Positions 62,178 to 64,000 of a stretch of DNA of 64,000 nucleotides are shown one piece after another (position 1 is the stretch's first letter; every line of letters starts with the position of its first letter). The stretch is from positions 1,214,501 through 1,278,500 of the forward strand of contig NZ_CP120742.1 of NCBI RefSeq assembly GCF_029581275.1, written 5' to 3'. The notes under the pieces were generated by a model. That model saw only the letters and a program-made list of their open reading frames with translations. It had not been told where the DNA came from and did not search any database. A program made the position numbers and the translations under genes. The stretch is from Micromonospora sp. WMMD1155 (GTDB taxonomy: Bacteria; Actinomycetota; Actinomycetes; Mycobacteriales; Micromonosporaceae).

Positions 62178-62729
62178 CTAAAGGTCGAGCAGGCCGGCCG
62201 GCGGGTCGACGATCACACGTCCACCGGCCAGGTCGACCTCGGGGACGATCGCCCGGACGAACGGGATCAACGCGGTACGCCCCTCGGGGCGCCGCAGCAC
62301 CAGCAGGTCCGAGGAGGGGGCGTGGTCGATGCGGGCGACCTCGCCGAGGCGTTCACCGGCCGGGGTGACCACGGCCAACCCCACCAACTGGTGGTCGTGG
62401 AACTCCTCCGGATCGTCCGGCGGGGCCACGTCGGCGCTGTCCACCACGAGCAGGGTGCCGCGCAGCGCCTCGGCGGTGTTGCGGTCCAGGATCCCGTCGA
62501 ACGCGACGAGCAGGCGGCCCTGGTGGAAACGGGCCTCCTCGATGGTCAGCTCGGCCGGAACCCGGAACGGCACACCCGGCCCGTTCGCCGGCGACGGGAC
62601 CGCCCCCGGCTCAGTGCGGAGCACTGACCCGGGGGCGAACCGTGCTTCGGGCTCGTCGGTCCGCACCTCCACGGTGACCTCACCGCGGACACCGTGCGGC
62701 TTGCCGATCCTGCCGACGACGAGCTGCAT
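62178..62729 (-). CDS. rimM: Ribosome maturation factor RimM
   Basis: A 183-residue 16S rRNA processing factor that binds uS19. [28 protein letters not shown] opens the RimM N-domain, and the PRC-barrel half follows (YxD-type [19 protein letters not shown]). Its ATG shares one base with the khpA stop (TGATG), so translation is coupled. Confidence 0.96.
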   Translation of the reverse strand: MQLVVGRIGKPHGVRGEVTVEVRTDEPEARFAPGSVLRTEPGAVPSPANGPGVPFRVPAELTIEEARFHQGRLLVAFDGILDRNTAEALRGTLLVVDSADVAPPDDPEEFHDHQLVGLAVVTPAGERLGEVARIDHAPSSDLLVLRRPEGRTALIPFVRAIVPEVDLAGGRVIVDPPAGLLDL

Positions 62730-62962
62730 CAGTACGAGTCGACGATGTCGACGCGCACGCCGCGCCCGCCGATGGAGCCGATCACCTGACGCAGCGCCTT
62801 GGCGGTCCGGCCGGACCGCCCGATCACCGTGCCGAGGTCCTCGGGGTGCACGCGGACCTCGAGCCGCTTGCCCCGACGGGAATCGACCATCCGCACCCGG
62901 ACGTCGTCCGGGTGGTCGACGATGCCCTTGACCAGGTGCTCCAACGCCGGACGCAGGGGCAT
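62729..62962 (-). CDS. khpA: KH-domain RNA-binding protein KhpA
   Basis: A 77-residue KH protein (UPF0109). ALEHLVKGIVDHPDDVRV, then the nucleic-acid loop VIGRSGRTAKALRQVI, is diagnostic. KhpA binds RNA and affects cell division in Gram-positive bacteria. The ATG at 62960-62962 follows the rpsP stop by 1 base (TGACATG); a GTG at 62977 overlapping rpsP is an alternative. The order rpsP-khpA-rimM-trmD-rplS is conserved. Confidence 0.95.
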   Translation of the reverse strand: MPLRPALEHLVKGIVDHPDDVRVRMVDSRRGKRLEVRVHPEDLGTVIGRSGRTAKALRQVIGSIGGRGVRVDIVDSY

Positions 62963-62963
62963 G

Positions 62964-63437
62964 TCAGGCCTGCTCACCGGCGTCGGCAGCGGCAGCGGGG
63001 GCCTCGGCCGGAGCCTCGGTCTTCGGCGCCTCGGCCGGGGTCTCGGCGGCCTTGGTGGCCTTCTTGGCCGGCTTGGCCGGGGTCTCCGGGGCGAGCCCGG
63101 CGGCGGCCTTCGCCTCGGCCTCGTACGCGGCCTTCCGGTCGGTCCGCTCGGCGGCGACCTTCAGCGGCGGCGGGGCCGGCAGGCCCTTGTACTTCTGCCA
63201 GTCACCGGTCAGCTCCAGCAGCCGCTGCACAGCCTCGCTCGGCTGAGCGCCGACGGACAGCCAGTACTGGACCCGCTCCGACTTGACCTCGATGATCGAA
63301 GGGTCTTCCTTCGGCTGGTACACCCCGACGAACTCGATCGCCCGACCGTCACGCTTGGTGCGCGAGTCGGCGATGACGATGCGGTACTGCGGGTTGCGGA
63401 TCTTGCCCATCCGCAGGAGCCGGATCTTTACGGCCAC
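62964..63437 (-). CDS. rpsP: Ribosomal protein bS16 with an Ala/Pro/Glu-rich tail
   Basis: A 157-residue small-subunit protein. [40 protein letters not shown] and [17 protein letters not shown] are standard. The last 60 residues ([20 protein letters not shown] type) are a disordered-looking extension common in actinobacterial S16. It leads rpsP-khpA-rimM-trmD-rplS. Confidence 0.98.
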   Translation of the reverse strand: MAVKIRLLRMGKIRNPQYRIVIADSRTKRDGRAIEFVGVYQPKEDPSIIEVKSERVQYWLSVGAQPSEAVQRLLELTGDWQKYKGLPAPPPLKVAAERTDRKAAYEAEAKAAAGLAPETPAKPAKKATKAAETPAEAPKTEAPAEAPAAAADAGEQA

Positions 63438-63665
63438 AGTTGTTTCGCTCCTGTTGCGATCTCACCGGCCCGTGCGGGCGGTGTGCATGGGTGAGCGCCG
63501 ACGGCACAGTGGGGTTGGGCCGGAGACTACTCGGTGGACTGGCGACGCGCCCGGGTTAGAGGGCGCCGGACGCGCGCCGGATACCAGCGACCCATTCTGC
63601 CAGATCCGGTGCCGATCTTCCGCACCGGACCCGGACACCACGTCACCGGTGACCGGAGACACTCC
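63438..63665. other. rpsP promoter gap with a small hairpin
   Basis: This 228-base gap should hold the rpsP promoter. TCCGGTGC/GCACCGGA (63605-63612 with 63622-63629) may terminate the upstream DUF402 gene, and GTCACCGGTGAC (about 63644-63655) is a perfect palindrome. No gene is seen. Confidence 0.45.
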
Positions 63666-64000
63666 TCACCGCACCGGCGGGCGGTCCCATCCTGGCGGAA
63701 GTTCGTCCGGTACGTCCCATTCTGCCGGGGGCATGAAGTCGCACCAGGTGCCGTCGAACGGGAACTCCCCGGCCTCGGCGAGGGCGATCACCCGCTCCCC
63801 CTCGGCCCGGACCGCCTTCTCGTCGGTCACCCAGTAGTCGGCACCGAAGGCGAGCCGCTCGACGAACTCGCCCTCGTCCTTCCACTCCCAGCTCAGGTCC
63901 GGGCGGACCAGCACGTCGAGGTCCTGGTCCACCACGTCGACGCCGGCCACCGGGCCGTCGTCCCAGCGGACACCGTGCTCCTCCAGGTTGACGTACCAGT
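63666..64000 (-). CDS. DUF402 domain protein (C-terminal part)
   Basis: The last 111 codons of a DUF402 protein; the start lies beyond the right edge. WYVNLEEHGVRWDDGPVAGV, VVDQDLDVLVRPDL, and FPFDGTWCDFMPPAEW are typical. The family contains nucleoside tri/diphosphate phosphatases and FomD-like hydrolases with metal-binding Asp residues (VDVVDQDLDVLV). It lies upstream of rpsP on the same strand. Confidence 0.85.
   Translation of the reverse strand, partial: WYVNLEEHGVRWDDGPVAGVDVVDQDLDVLVRPDLSWEWKDEGEFVERLAFGADYWVTDEKAVRAEGERVIALAEAGEFPFDGTWCDFMPPAEWDVPDELPPGWDRPPVR

Overview
The window looks like a chromosomal segment of a high-GC actinomycete, most likely of the Micromonospora group. This rests on very high GC, many GTG starts and the core gene order: dxr-rip1-ispG, rlmN-cdsA-frr-pyrH-tsf-rpsB, and rnhB-lepB-rplS-trmD-rimM-khpA-rpsP. 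Actinobacterial families (Methyltransf_19, DUF397 with a Scr1/DUF5753-type regulator, DUF2469, DivIVA) agree. The species is inference; no rRNA or tRNA gene was seen.

Layout. 0-9.8 kb: end of an amino-acid permease, an MFS exporter facing a small NTF2-like gene across paired operator-like palindromes, a DUF456 protein, a PAS-GGDEF-EAL protein coupled to a methyltransferase, a thiolase, and a glutathionyl-hydroquinone-reductase-like protein with a DUF998 protein. 9.9-17.7 kb: a dicarboxylate symporter, an Old Yellow Enzyme, a fused double ABC transporter with one degenerate ATPase half, and a secreted lysozyme-like protein preceded by three GGAAT-N18-GTT boxes. 17.9-24 kb: the isoprenoid cluster dxr-rip1-ispG and its usual GNAT partner, split by a PadR regulator and a decayed MFS gene. 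24-33.6 kb: accessory genes, namely Uma2, a frameshifted Scr1-type regulator with DUF397 and a tiny membrane protein, two small ORFs, a large secreted GH87-type glucanase, a GNAT, a YihY-type protein and a PhoX-type protein. 33.7-37.8 kb: a CrtI-like oxidoreductase, a truncated TMEM175 gene, and an MBL-Rieske fusion.

37.8-46 kb holds divIVA-like, rlmN, cdsA, frr, pyrH, tsf and rpsB on the minus strand, interrupted by a plus-strand secreted-protein gene. 46.5-57.5 kb carries yraN-comM-dprA, an acyltransferase, xerC, an aminotransferase, an M23 peptidase and a sulfite-oxidase-like enzyme. Compared with the usual actinobacterial order this block appears inverted. 57.5-64 kb is the ribosome and secretion cluster DUF2469, rnhB, NUDIX, two lepB, rplS, trmD, rimM, khpA and rpsP, ending in a DUF402 gene cut by the window edge.

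Two sequence themes recur. Intergenic gaps carry long dyad elements, several bounded by TGATC: a related 76-bp pair, a pair with 16-nt loops, and singletons. Four genes carry in-frame minisatellites (27, 30, 57 and 30 bp) in linkers or N-terminal extensions. No CRISPR array, insertion sequence or prophage was seen.
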